A stretch of DNA of 64,000 nt. It comes from UBA4736 sp002404015. GTDB taxonomy: Bacteria > Chloroflexota > Dormibacteria > Dormibacterales > Dormibacteraceae. This document shows, one piece after another, positions 10,322 to 18,990 of this stretch. The notes under the pieces are model-generated. The model saw only the letters and a list, made by a program, of their open reading frames with translations. It ran no database searches and had not been told where the DNA came from. The stretch lies in the NCBI GenBank assembly GCA_036747295.1, contig DAIOCN010000010.1:1-64000 (forward strand), read 5' to 3'. Within the stretch, counting starts at the first letter, position 1. Every line of letters begins with the position of its first letter. Both the position numbers and the translations under genes were made by a program.

Positions 10322-12920
10322 GATCCGGGCGACCTACCGCGTCCAGCTGACGGCCGACTTCGGCTTCCAGGCGGCGGCGGCGCTCACCCCGTACCTGAAG
10401 GAGCTGGGTGTCAGTCACCTTTACTGCTCGCCCTACCTCCAGGCGCTGCCCGGCAGCCGGCACGGGTACGACGTCGTCGACCCCTCCCGCGTCAACGCCG
10501 AGCTGGGCGGCGAGGAGGGCCACCGGGCGCTCATCGCGGCGCTGGCCGAGGCGGGCCTCGGCCAGGTGCTTGACATCGTGCCCAACCACATGGCGATCGA
10601 GGGCCGTCTCAACCGCTGGTGGTGGGACGTCCTCGAGAACGGGCCCTCCAGCCGCTACGCGTCCTATTTCGACGTGTCCTGGGACCCACCTGAGGCCAAG
10701 CTGAAGAACCGGATCCTGGTGCCGGTGCTGGCCGACCACTACGGCCGGGTCCTCGAGGACGGCCAGCTGCGCGTCGAGCGCGACGGCGACGACCACTTCA
10801 AGGTCTGCTACGACGAGCACGAGTTCCCGGTGGCGCCGGACAGCTACCGCGTGATCCTGGCGGGGCAGGATGACGAGCTGGCCGCCGCGTTCGCCGCGGC
10901 GCCCGTCGTCACGCCCTCCGACCGCAAGGGCGCTGACGGCCGGCGTGCGCGGGTCGCCGAGCTGCGCCGCTCGCTGGCCCGGGTCCCCGCCGCCGCCATC
11001 GACGCCAGGCTCGCCGAGCTGAACGCCGACCCTGACCGCCTGGACGAGCTCCTGGAGCACCAGAACTACCGGCTGGCGCGCTGGCAGACCGCCGGCTTCG
11101 AGCTGGACTACCGGCGCTTCTTCGACGTGACGGGGCTGGCGGCGATCCGGGTCGAGGACGAGGATGTGTTCCGGGACACCCACCAGCTGGTCCTGGACTG
11201 GCTGGAGAAGGGCGAGCTGGACGGCCTGCGCATCGACCACCCGGACGGTCTGCGGGACCCGGAGGGCTACTTCAGGCGCCTGCGCGAGGCGGCCCCGGCC
11301 GCCTGGCTGGTGGCCGAGAAGATCCTGGCGCCTGACGAGCGGCTACCCGAGTCCTGGCCGGTTGACGGGACGACCGGCTACGACTTCCTGAACCGCTGCC
11401 AGGGCCTGTTTGTCGATCCCAGGGGCGAGCGCGGGCTGACCGACGTGTACGTGCGGTTCACCGGCGACATCTCGGAGTACCCCGAGATCGCCTACGAGAA
11501 AAAGCAGCTGGTCATGAGGGAGCTGCTGGCCAGCGACCTCACCCGGCTGGTGGCGCTCTTCGTTCGGGTCTGCGAGGGCAACCGCCGCTACCGCGACTTC
11601 ACCCGCCGCGAGCTGGCGGAGGCGTTGCGCGAGGCGATCGCCTGCCTGCGCGTCTATCGCGCCTACGCGCACCCCGACCTGGGCCCCGGCTCGGTCTCCG
11701 AGCAGGACAGGCACCAGCTCGAAACCGCCTTCTCAGAGGCGCGGCGCCGGCGTCCGGACCTTGATCCCGACCTGCTGGACTTCCTGCACTCGATCCTGCT
11801 GCTCGAGGTGGCAGGCGAGGTGGAGTCCGAGCTGGTCGCCCGCTTCCAGCAGACTTCGGGCCCGGTGGCGGCCAAGGGTGTGGAGGACACCGCGTTCTAC
11901 GTTTACAACCGGCTGGTCGCCCTCAACGAGGTCGGCGGCGACCCGGCTCGTTTCGGGATCGAGCCGGGCGCGTTCCACGCCGCCTGTTTGGAGGCTCGAG
12001 AGAGCTGGCCGCGGGCGATGCTGGCGTCCTCCACCCACGACACCAAGCGCAGCGAGGACGTCCGGGCCAGGCTCGCCCTGCTCTCCGAGATCCCGGCCGA
12101 TTGGCAGGAGGCGGTGCGGCGCTGGAGCGCCATCAACCACCGCCACCGCCGGGACGGCATGCCGGATCGCAACGACGAGTACCTCCTCTACCAGACCCTC
12201 GTGGGCGCCTACCCGCTGCAGCTCGAGCGGGCCCTGGGCTTCATGGAGAAGGCGGTCAGGGAGGCCAAGGTCAACACCTCGTGGCTGGCGCCGTCCGAGA
12301 CGTACGAGGCGGCGCTCCGGGACTTCATCGAAGGCGCGCTGGGGGACCCCGAGTTCCGCACAGCCCTGGCCGACTGGACGGAGCCGCTGGTCGACCTGGG
12401 CCGCGTCAACTCTTTGGCCCTGAAGCTGCTGACTCTGACCGCGCCTGGCGTGCCCGACCTCTTCCAGGGCAGCGAGCTCTGGGACCTGAGCCTGGTCGAC
12501 CCTGACAACCGCCGGCCGGTTGACTTCGAGCTCCGCCGGCGGTTGCTGGCCGAGGTGGATGAGATGGGGGCGGCAGAGGCCTGGTCCCGCCGCGACACCG
12601 GCCTCCCCAAGCTGCTGGTGGTGAGCCGGACCCTGCGACTTCGGGCCCAGCGGCCGGCGGCCTTCGAGGGCGACTACCGGCCGCTGCCCGTCGCCGGCGA
12701 GCGGGCCCCCCACGTGGTCGCCTTTGTACGCGGCGAGCAGGCGGTCACGCTCTCGCCGAGGCTGGTCATGGGCCTGGCCGGGGAGTGGGGTGACACCGTC
12801 TGCGAGCTGCCGCCCGGTGACTGGCGAGACGTGTTCACCAGTGCCTCGGTCGAGGGCGGCGAGCAGGCAGTTGCCGACCTTTTGGCAGACTTTCCGGTGG
12901 CGCTTCTGGCCAGGCTTTAA
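10314..12920 (+). CDS. treY: Maltooligosyl trehalose synthase
   Basis: GH13 subfamily 26 enzyme of 868 aa that isomerises the reducing-end alpha-1,4 linkage of malto-oligosaccharides to an alpha,alpha-1,1 trehalose linkage. Seen: RATYRVQLTADFGF at the N-terminus, YLKELGVSHLYCSPYLQA, GSRHGYDVVDPSRVNAELGG, VLDIVPNHMAI, nucleophile region LRIDHPDGL, acid region LVAEKILAPDERLP, SSTHDTKRSEDVRARL and VPDLFQGSELWDLSLVDPDN. The TTG start at 10314 lies inside the glgX stop region (eight-base overlap), pointing to translational coupling. treZ begins four bases after its stop. The whole TreY-TreZ route is therefore encoded on one transcript with glgX. Confidence 0.95.
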
Positions 12921-12924
12921 AGGG

Positions 12925-14409
12925 ATGGTCTTCGAGGTCTGGGCGCCGCGTGCCAGGCGCGTAGAGCTGGAGGTGTCCGGCCGGCGCCAGCTGCTGGAGC
13001 AGCGGCCCGATGGCTGGTACGGCCTGGCCGCCGAGGCGGCCGCCGGCAGCGACTACGCCTACATCCTGGACGGCGGCGAGCCGCTGCCCGATCCTCGCTC
13101 CAACTGGCAACCGGAGGGCGTGCACGGCCCCTCCCGCCTTGTTGACCACGGGGCGTTCCAGTGGACCGACGGCTCCTGGCGCGGCGTGTCGCTGCCCGCT
13201 GCGGTCCTCTACGAGCTGCACGTCGGCACGTTCACCCCCGAGGGCACGTTCCAGGCGGTGATCGGGAAGCTGGACCACCTCCTGGCGCTGGGCGTGACCG
13301 CCATCGAGCTCATGCCGGTCGCCGAGTTCCCGGGGGTCCGCAACTGGGGCTACGACGGGGTGGGCCTGTACGCCGCCCACCACGCCTACGGTGGCCCCGA
13401 AGGGCTCAAGCGGCTGGTCGACGCCTGCCACGCCCGTGGGCTCGGGGTGCTCCTGGACGTTGTCTACAACCACCTGGGCCCGGAGGGGAACTACCTGGGC
13501 CGCTTCGGCCCTTACCTGACCGGCCGCCACCAGACGCCCTGGGGCGACGCCGTGGACTTCGGGGTCCGCGCAGTGCGCGACTACGTCATCGGCAACGCGC
13601 TGATGTGGCTGCGCGACTACCACATCGACGGCCTCCGCCTCGACGCGGTGCACGCGATCGTGGACGAATCGCCGAAACACATCCTGCAGGAGCTCGCGGA
13701 GAGCCGCCCGCGCGGCCGGCTGCTGGTCGCCGAGAGCAACCGCGTCGAGCCGCTGCTGACCGGGCGGTACGGCCTCGATGCGCAATGGAACGACGACTTC
13801 CACCACGCCCTCCACGTGCTCCTGACCGGTGAGAGGCAGGGCTACTACGCTCCGTTCGGTCAGGTCGGGCAGCTGGCCCGCGAGCTGGCGGCCCCGCCGC
13901 CGGAGCGGTACGTCGTCTTCGCGCAGAACCACGACCAGGTCGGCAACCGGGCGACCGGCGACCGGCTCGGCCCGGACCAGCTGCGGCTGGCCGCGGCCCC
14001 GCTGCTCCTAGGACCCTGCCCGGCGCTGCTTTTCATGGGCCAGGAGTGGGGGGCCTCGAGCCCCTTTCTGTTCTTCAGCGACCACGGCGATCCGGGGACC
14101 GCGAAGGGGACCACACAGGGCCGGATCGCCGAGTTCGCGGCGTTCGGCTGGAAGCCGGAGGACGTGCCCGACCCCCAGAACCCTGCCTCCTTCGAAAGGT
14201 CGAGGCTCGACTGGTCGGAGCTGGAGCGCGAGCCCCACCGCTCGCTGCTCGAGTGGCACCAGCGCCTGATCGCAGCTCGCCGGCGGCTGGGCCGTGCGCC
14301 CGCGCGCGTTCAGTCCGACGAGGAGCGGCGCACCCTGGAGCTGACCCGCGACGACGTCAGCGTGAGCTGCGACTTTGGCGCCGGCACGGTCGAGGTGAAG
14401 GGCCTCTAA
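12925..14409 (+). CDS. treZ: Maltooligosyl trehalose trehalohydrolase
   Basis: GH13 subfamily 10 enzyme that cleaves trehalose from maltooligosyl trehalose made by TreY. ATG 12925, four bases after the treY stop, gives 494 aa, somewhat short for TreZ; the upstream in-frame codons overlap treY and are not conserved. Seen: N-terminal CBM48/E-set domain (MVFEVWAPRARRVELEV), VLYELHVGTFTPEGTF, MPVAEFPGVRNWGYDGVG, VLLDVVYNHLGPEGNYL, nucleophile region IDGLRLDAVHAI, acid region LLVAESN and NHDQVGNR. The C-terminal beta domain is compact (about 90 residues after the barrel), which explains the short length. No sign of a frameshift. Confidence 0.93.
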   Translation: MVFEVWAPRARRVELEVSGRRQLLEQRPDGWYGLAAEAAAGSDYAYILDGGEPLPDPRSNWQPEGVHGPSRLVDHGAFQWTDGSWRGVSLPAAVLYELHVGTFTPEGTFQAVIGKLDHLLALGVTAIELMPVAEFPGVRNWGYDGVGLYAAHHAYGGPEGLKRLVDACHARGLGVLLDVVYNHLGPEGNYLGRFGPYLTGRHQTPWGDAVDFGVRAVRDYVIGNALMWLRDYHIDGLRLDAVHAIVDESPKHILQELAESRPRGRLLVAESNRVEPLLTGRYGLDAQWNDDFHHALHVLLTGERQGYYAPFGQVGQLARELAAPPPERYVVFAQNHDQVGNRATGDRLGPDQLRLAAAPLLLGPCPALLFMGQEWGASSPFLFFSDHGDPGTAKGTTQGRIAEFAAFGWKPEDVPDPQNPASFERSRLDWSELEREPHRSLLEWHQRLIAARRRLGRAPARVQSDEERRTLELTRDDVSVSCDFGAGTVEVKGL

Positions 14410-14417
14410 GCCCAGCG

Positions 14418-15230
14418 CTACAGGCGCCCCAGCTCCTCCGCGATCTGGCCCAGCAGGTCGTCGGCTGCGGTCTCGTCCAGCGCCCGGCGGTCGTAGCAGA
14501 GCGTCAGGCGGCAGCGGCCGTCCGCGATCGCCCCCGGCGCCAGGATCCCCGGCTGGCCGGGGTTGACGAGCGGGAAGGCCAGCAGCGTGCCCACGCTGCC
14601 CACGTTGGTGACCGTGAACTGCCCCTCCCGGACCTCCTCCGGGCGCAGCCGGTTCGCCCGGGCCCGCTCAGCCAGGCCGGCTATCTCCTCGGAGATCTCG
14701 GCCACAGACTTGCGGTCGGCTCCCCTCACCACCGGCACGACCAGTCCATCCGGGACCTCGACCGCGACCCCGACGCTGGCAAAGCCGCCGGCCAAGGCCA
14801 CGGCCTTCACGAAGCAGGCGGTCCAGCCACCCTCGCGGCGGACGCCGGACACGTCCACCGTGCGGCTGACCGCCCCCTGGGGGATCTCCGCGCGAGCCTC
14901 CTGCATCCGCTCGGCGATGCGCCGCCGCATGCCCGAAAGCCGGGGCCCTTCGGCCGCCTCGGGCACCACCGCCGGTGGCGCGCCGCCGGCCGCCGCGGCG
15001 CCATCGATCCGCGCGATGACCTGGCCCACCGGCACTGTCTCGCCCTCGCCGACCAGGATCTCGGTCAGCACCCCGTCGAACGGCGACTCGATCTCCGAGT
15101 TGACCTTGTCCGTCTCGATCTCGACGAGCGGCTCCCCTCGCGCCACGTGCTCTCCCGGCCGCTTCAGCCAGCGCGAGACCGTGCCTTCGACCAGGGTGTC
15201 GGCCAGGCGGGGCAGCTGGACGTCAGGCAT
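14418..15230 (-). CDS. Lipoyl-bearing dihydrolipoamide acyltransferase (E2) lacking the catalytic His
   Basis: E2-type component of a 2-oxoacid dehydrogenase complex, 270 aa. Seen: lipoyl domain (residues 2-75) with lipoylated K42 in ETDKV; a short Ala/Pro linker without a recognisable E3/E1-binding domain; then a catalytic-fold domain starting LSGMRRRIAERMQEAR, with VPDGLVVPVVRGADRK and FTVTNVG (T208). The active-site signature DHRxxDG reads DRRALDE (residues 247-253), so the catalytic His is Arg248 and the Gly is Glu. By family knowledge this domain alone should not transfer acyl groups to CoA. It starts with ATG inside the 3' end of the E1-beta fusion gene (eight-base overlap), so the two are co-translated. 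The neighbouring fusion keeps the His, suggesting a shared active site. Confidence 0.85.
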   Translation of the reverse strand: MPDVQLPRLADTLVEGTVSRWLKRPGEHVARGEPLVEIETDKVNSEIESPFDGVLTEILVGEGETVPVGQVIARIDGAAAAGGAPPAVVPEAAEGPRLSGMRRRIAERMQEARAEIPQGAVSRTVDVSGVRREGGWTACFVKAVALAGGFASVGVAVEVPDGLVVPVVRGADRKSVAEISEEIAGLAERARANRLRPEEVREGQFTVTNVGSVGTLLAFPLVNPGQPGILAPGAIADGRCRLTLCYDRRALDETAADDLLGQIAEELGRL

Positions 15231-16656
15231 TCGACTCCAGCCGCTCCTTGACGCGCGCCAGGAAGCGGCCGGCCTCGGCGCCGTCCACGGCGCGATGGTC
15301 GACCGTCAGGGCCAGCAGGGCGCTGCCGTCGCGCACGGCTCCGACCCGAAGCGCGGCGGTCTGGCCGGGGCGCACCGCGGGCAGGCCGAACAGCGAGGAG
15401 CCGGGCCCGTAGTCGACGACGGTGAAGGTCCCGCCGCCGGCGGCGGGCGAGAGCGGACCCAGGTCGAGGTCCACCCGGACCTGCTCGTGGGGCCGGACGC
15501 CGTCATTCCAGTCGAAGCTGGCGTTGCAGGCCGGGAACGCTCGGCAGGCGTCCGCGACGGCAGCCAGCACCAGCTCCAGGTGAGGGTCGGCGAGGCGCAC
15601 CTCGACCAGGCTGGAGGCGGCCGGGACGGACGCGTCGAAGGCTTCGGGCGCCGCGCCGGCGCGCCGCCGTGAGCCGCCACGCACAAGGCCCAGCACCCGC
15701 TCGTGGATCTCGGCGGCATCGGGGATCGCGGCGTCCTCGAGGCCGTCGGCGACCGGGATCCCGCCCAGGTCGGCCATCGCGATCCGGAGCGGCGGCGCGG
15801 CCAGGGCGTCGAAGGCCGCCTCGCAGACGATTGCGGCCACCTCGGCGCCAAGCCCCATCGTAAGCGTGTCCTCGTGGACAACGCACAGGCGCCCCGTCCT
15901 TCCCACCGAGCCGAGCAGGGTCGCCCGGTCGAGGGGCAGCAGCGTCCTGAGGTCGAGGACCTCCGCCTCGACGCCGTCCGCGGCCAGCCGTTCGGCGGCG
16001 GCCAGCACCTGGTGCAGCATCTGTCCGTAAGCCGCGATCGTGACGGCGTCTCCCTCCCGGACGACCCGGGCGCGCCCGATCTCCTCCACGTGCTCGCCTT
16101 CCGGCACCGGGCCCTTCACCGACCGATAGGTCAGCTTGTGTTCCAGGAAGATGACCGGGTCGGGGTCGCGGATCGCCGCGGTCAGCAGGCCCTTGGCGTC
16201 GGCCGGGAAGCTGGGCGCCACGACCTTCAGCCCGGGCACGTGCGCGTAGAAGGCCTCCACGCTCTGGGAGTGGTAGGGGCCGCCCCGGAATCCGGCCCCG
16301 TAGGCGGTGCGCAGGACCATCGGGCAGCTCCAGTCGCCGGCCGTGCGGTAGCGGATCTTGGCCGCCTCCCCGATCAGGTGGTCGGCCGCGGCGTGGATGA
16401 AGTCGGCGAACTGGATCTCGGCGATCGGCCGCAGGCCGCGCATGGCGAGGCCCACGGCCATTCCCGCGATCGACAGCTCCGCCATCGGAGTGTCCACCAC
16501 GCGCTCCGGCCCAAAGCGCGCCAGGAGGCCGTCCGTGGCCCGGAAGACGCCGCCCAGCCGGCCCACGTCCTCGCCCAGGACCAGGACCCGGGGGTCGCGT
16601 TCCATCTCCTCGGCCATCGCCTCGCGCACCGCCTCGAGCAGGGTCAGCTCGCGCAC
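15223..16656 (-). CDS. 2-oxoacid dehydrogenase E1-beta fused to an E2-like catalytic domain
   Basis: Two-domain protein of 477 aa. Residues 1 to about 328 are a full transketolase-type E1-beta subunit: LVLGEDVGRLGGVFRAT, DTPMAELSIAGMAVGLAM, FADFIHAAADHLIGEAAK, GGPYHSQSVEAFYAHVPG, LDLRTLLPLDRATLL and the end motif GLEDAAIPDAAEI. Residues about 345-477 form a compact E2 catalytic-like domain with NASFDWNDGVRPHEQVRV, FTVVDYG (residues 411-417) and an intact DHRAVDG at 453-459 (H454). This domain has no lipoyl segment, lacks the VPDGLVVPVV core seen in the adjacent E2, and has Val414 where E2 enzymes carry a catalytic Ser/Thr. GTG 16656 follows a TAATGT -10 box by six bases. No E1-alpha gene lies in the window. 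Substrate (pyruvate, branched-chain acid or acetoin) is undetermined. Confidence 0.85.
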   Translation of the reverse strand: MRELTLLEAVREAMAEEMERDPRVLVLGEDVGRLGGVFRATDGLLARFGPERVVDTPMAELSIAGMAVGLAMRGLRPIAEIQFADFIHAAADHLIGEAAKIRYRTAGDWSCPMVLRTAYGAGFRGGPYHSQSVEAFYAHVPGLKVVAPSFPADAKGLLTAAIRDPDPVIFLEHKLTYRSVKGPVPEGEHVEEIGRARVVREGDAVTIAAYGQMLHQVLAAAERLAADGVEAEVLDLRTLLPLDRATLLGSVGRTGRLCVVHEDTLTMGLGAEVAAIVCEAAFDALAAPPLRIAMADLGGIPVADGLEDAAIPDAAEIHERVLGLVRGGSRRRAGAAPEAFDASVPAASSLVEVRLADPHLELVLAAVADACRAFPACNASFDWNDGVRPHEQVRVDLDLGPLSPAAGGGTFTVVDYGPGSSLFGLPAVRPGQTAALRVGAVRDGSALLALTVDHRAVDGAEAGRFLARVKERLESNA

Positions 16657-16662
16657 CCGCTC

Positions 16663-16672
16663 ACATTACGAT
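16663..16672. promoter_or_regulatory. Symmetric divergent -10 element (E1-beta fusion / SDR)
   Basis: ACATTACGAT lies in the 23-base gap. On plus, TACGAT (16667-16672) is seven bases before GTG 16680. On minus, TAATGT (16663-16668) is six bases before GTG 16656. The two TANNNT boxes share one TA step, and both messages would be leaderless. Confidence 0.55.
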
Positions 16673-16679
16673 TGGTCGG

Positions 16680-17450
16680 GTGCACATGAGGAAGCTGGAG
16701 GGGATGACGGCGCTCGTGACCGGCGGCGGCCGCGGCATCGGGCGCGCCGTAGCGCTGGCCTTCGCCGCCGAGGGCGCCCGGGTGGTGGTGGCGGCCAGGA
16801 CCCAGCCTGAGATCGAGGCGGTCGCGAAGGAGTGCGGCGAGGGTGCGCTGGCGGTGCCGCTGGACGTGACCGACGAGCTGGCCTGCAGCGCGGCGGTGCG
16901 GCGCGTCGAGTCGGAGCTGGGGGGCCTGGACATCCTGGTGAACAACGCCGGCGTCGCCAGCTCGTCCAAGTTCACCGACCTCGACGCCGCGACCTGGCGG
17001 CACACGCTGGCGGTCGACCTGGACGGCCCGTTCTTCCTGACCCGCGCCGCGGTGCCCGGCATGCTAGAGCGCGGCTCGGGCGCGGTGATCGCCATCGCGT
17101 CAGTGGCGAGCCGGGTCGGCGGCTCCTACGTCGCCCACTACACGGCCGCCAAGCACGGGCTGCTCGGCATGATGCGCGCGCTCTCCCAGGAGTACGCCCG
17201 CAAGGGTCTCACCTTCAACTGCGTGTGCCCGGGCTACGTGGACACGCCGATGACGCAGCATACGATCGCCAACATCATGGAGAGGACCGGCCGCAGCCGC
17301 GAGGAGGCGATGCGGCCCCTGCTGACGCCCCAGGGCCGGCTTGTGACGCCGGGCGAGGTGGCCGAGGTCTGTGTGCTGCTCGCGTCCCGCGAGGGGCGTG
17401 GGATCAACGGCCAGGCCATCAATGTCGACGGGGGCCAGGTCCAGGCCTGA
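16680..17450 (+). CDS. SDR family oxidoreductase (3-hydroxyacyl/3-hydroxybutyrate dehydrogenase-like)
   Basis: Classical short-chain dehydrogenase of 256 aa with a Rossmann fold. Seen: cofactor motif TGGGRGIG, NNAG, catalytic Ser-Tyr-Lys in ASVASRVGGSYVAHYTAAK, and VCPGYVDTPM. The insert IMERTGRSREEAMRPLLTPQGR followed by INGQAINVDGGQ is frequent in SDRs of aromatic or fatty-acyl-CoA pathways, so a hydroxyacyl substrate is plausible but not shown. GTG 16680 is preferred because a TACGAT -10 box sits seven bases upstream; ATG 16686 is the alternative. It is divergent from the E1-beta/E2 genes with a shared promoter region, so co-regulation with 2-oxoacid oxidation is likely. Confidence 0.85.
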   Translation: MHMRKLEGMTALVTGGGRGIGRAVALAFAAEGARVVVAARTQPEIEAVAKECGEGALAVPLDVTDELACSAAVRRVESELGGLDILVNNAGVASSSKFTDLDAATWRHTLAVDLDGPFFLTRAAVPGMLERGSGAVIAIASVASRVGGSYVAHYTAAKHGLLGMMRALSQEYARKGLTFNCVCPGYVDTPMTQHTIANIMERTGRSREEAMRPLLTPQGRLVTPGEVAEVCVLLASREGRGINGQAINVDGGQVQA

Positions 17451-17457
17451 TGAAGGC

Positions 17458-18798
17458 CTAGGCCGAGCGCGTCGTGGGCGGGGCGGCCGCCGGCCGGGCG
17501 AGGTCCGCCGCCAGCCGGCGGGCGTCGGCGGGGTCCAGGGTGGCGATCGAGATCCGGATCCCGGGCCCGGCCAGCAGCCGGAAGCGCTCACCGCGGGCCA
17601 CCGCCCAGCCCGCCTCGAGCAGCCGGCGCACTGCCGCATCCTCATCCGGCACCGGCACCCAGACGTTCAGCCCCGAGCGCCCCCAGGCCGCCAGCCCGTG
17701 GCCGGCGAGCGCTCGGATGAGCGCGCGGCGCCGCTCGGCGTAGGCCCGGGTCGCGCGCTCCATCAGGCCCGCGGTGGCCGGATCCTTCATAAGGTCGACC
17801 ACCAGCTTTTGCAGGATGTGGCTGACCCAGCCCGCCCCGATCTGCTGGAGGCCCTCGACCCGCGAGATCGTCACGGCGTCGCCGGCCATGACCGCCAGCC
17901 GAAGGTCGGGGCCGAGCGCCTTGGAGACCGAGCGCACCACTGCCCAGTGGCCGGGTGGGGTCGGCGCGCAGAGGGTGACGGCCGGGGTGCCCGCGATGGC
18001 TCCGGCGTGGTCGTCCTCGATCACCAGCACGTCCCGGCGCTTGGCCAGCGCCCGCCGCAGCTGGCGCGCCCTCTGCTCGTCGAGGGCGGCCCCGGTCGGG
18101 TTCTGCGCCCTCGGGGTCACCAGCACGGCCGCCGTCCCGGGCAGCGCCTGCTCGAACTCGGCCGGGAGGAAGCCGCGCTCGTCCACCGGCAGCGGCACCG
18201 GCACCAGGCCCAGTGCCAGCAGGAGGTCGTAGACGGCCGGGTACGCTGGATCTTCGATCGCCACCCGGTCGCCCGGCCGTAGGTGCGCCCTCAGCGTCCG
18301 CTCGATGCCGTCCAGCGCGCCGCCCACCACGGCCAGGAAGTCGGGCGAGATGCCGGTCTCTCGGAACCCGGCGGCCGCCAGCTCCAGCAGGTCCCTGCGG
18401 TTGGTCGGCTCGCCGTACAGGCGATGCCCCGGCCGCAGGTCGCGGAGGAACGGCTCGAGGTCGGGGAGCAGGGCGGCGTCGGGATTGCCGTGGGTCAGGT
18501 CGCGCGCGCCCGCCGGCACGACTCGCGAGGCCCGCGCAGCCAGGGGCGGGCGCGGGCTGACGCGGGTGCCGCGCCGGCCGGCGGCTGTCAGAAGGCCGCG
18601 GATCTGGAGGTCGCGGTAGGCGGCGGCGACGGTCGTCGGGGACAGGCCGAGGCTGCTGGCCAGGCGGCGGACGGGCGGCAGCGGCTGGCCCGGCTGGAGG
18701 TCGCCCCTGCGGATCGCGGCTTCTACGCTGGCGCTGACCTCGCCCGCCCGCGTGCCCGTGATCAGAGGCAGTACGTCCACTGGATCGTTTTGTAACAA
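17458..18798 (-). CDS. MocR/PdxR-type transcriptional regulator (GntR HTH + aminotransferase fold)
   Basis: Regulator of 446 aa: an N-terminal winged-helix GntR domain (LPPVRRLASSLGLSPTTV within residues 10-75), a linker rich in Ala/Arg, then a class I aminotransferase-like domain binding PLP. Seen: PRAQNPTGAAL, VIEDDHAGAI and the Schiff-base lysine in RSVSKALGPDLRLAV. Family knowledge: MocR proteins sense PLP or amino acids and usually control a divergent neighbour. The divergent neighbour here is a 32-aa ORF followed by a PPOX-fold flavoprotein, so control of that unit is the obvious inference. Start: TTG 18798 (possible TAATTC -10 seven bases upstream) or GTG 18780. It converges on the SDR gene with seven bases between stops. 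Confidence 0.87.
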   Translation of the reverse strand: MLQNDPVDVLPLITGTRAGEVSASVEAAIRRGDLQPGQPLPPVRRLASSLGLSPTTVAAAYRDLQIRGLLTAAGRRGTRVSPRPPLAARASRVVPAGARDLTHGNPDAALLPDLEPFLRDLRPGHRLYGEPTNRRDLLELAAAGFRETGISPDFLAVVGGALDGIERTLRAHLRPGDRVAIEDPAYPAVYDLLLALGLVPVPLPVDERGFLPAEFEQALPGTAAVLVTPRAQNPTGAALDEQRARQLRRALAKRRDVLVIEDDHAGAIAGTPAVTLCAPTPPGHWAVVRSVSKALGPDLRLAVMAGDAVTISRVEGLQQIGAGWVSHILQKLVVDLMKDPATAGLMERATRAYAERRRALIRALAGHGLAAWGRSGLNVWVPVPDEDAAVRRLLEAGWAVARGERFRLLAGPGIRISIATLDPADARRLAADLARPAAAPPTTRSA

Positions 18799-18837
18799 AA
18801 GTTCGGAATTACCGCAATGATCCTGGAGTTTGGTCTA

Positions 18838-18880
18838 GTACAGTAAGCCGGAAACAGGAAGATTGTGCCGGTACAAAAAG
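18838..18880 (+). promoter_or_regulatory. Direct-repeat candidate operator for the MocR regulator
   Basis: GTACAGTAAG (18838-18847) and GTACAAAAAG (18871-18880) agree at 8 of 10 positions and start 33 bases apart, about three helical turns. A looser copy, GTAACAAAAG, lies at 18792-18801 over the regulator's own start. The first copy contains TACAGT (18839-18844), a possible -10 box for the small ORF at 18892. MocR factors are known to bind spaced direct repeats. Confidence 0.4.
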
Positions 18881-18891
18881 GAGGTGTCAGA

Positions 18892-18990
18892 ATGATGTTC
18901 AGTCCAGGATTGGTAGAGCAGATGGCGTGGGCCAAGATCGAGGATCTGCGGCGCGAGGCCGACGAGGCTCGCAGGAGATGGTGGCGGTAG
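18892..18990 (+). CDS. 32-aa microprotein upstream of the PPOX gene
   Basis: Short ORF starting ATG ATG and ending TAG, encoding 32 aa with an amphipathic, charged second half (KIEDLRREADEARRRWWR) predicted to be helical. It has the best ribosome-binding site in the region, AAGGAGGTG ending about six bases before the ATG, which is strong support because most nearby genes have weak or no such site. The PPOX gene starts at 18978 inside its last codons (13-base overlap), so translation of the two is probably coupled. Function unknown: it could be a leader peptide that sets PPOX translation or a small partner protein. No similarity to a named family was recognised. Confidence 0.6.
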   Translation: MMFSPGLVEQMAWAKIEDLRREADEARRRWWR

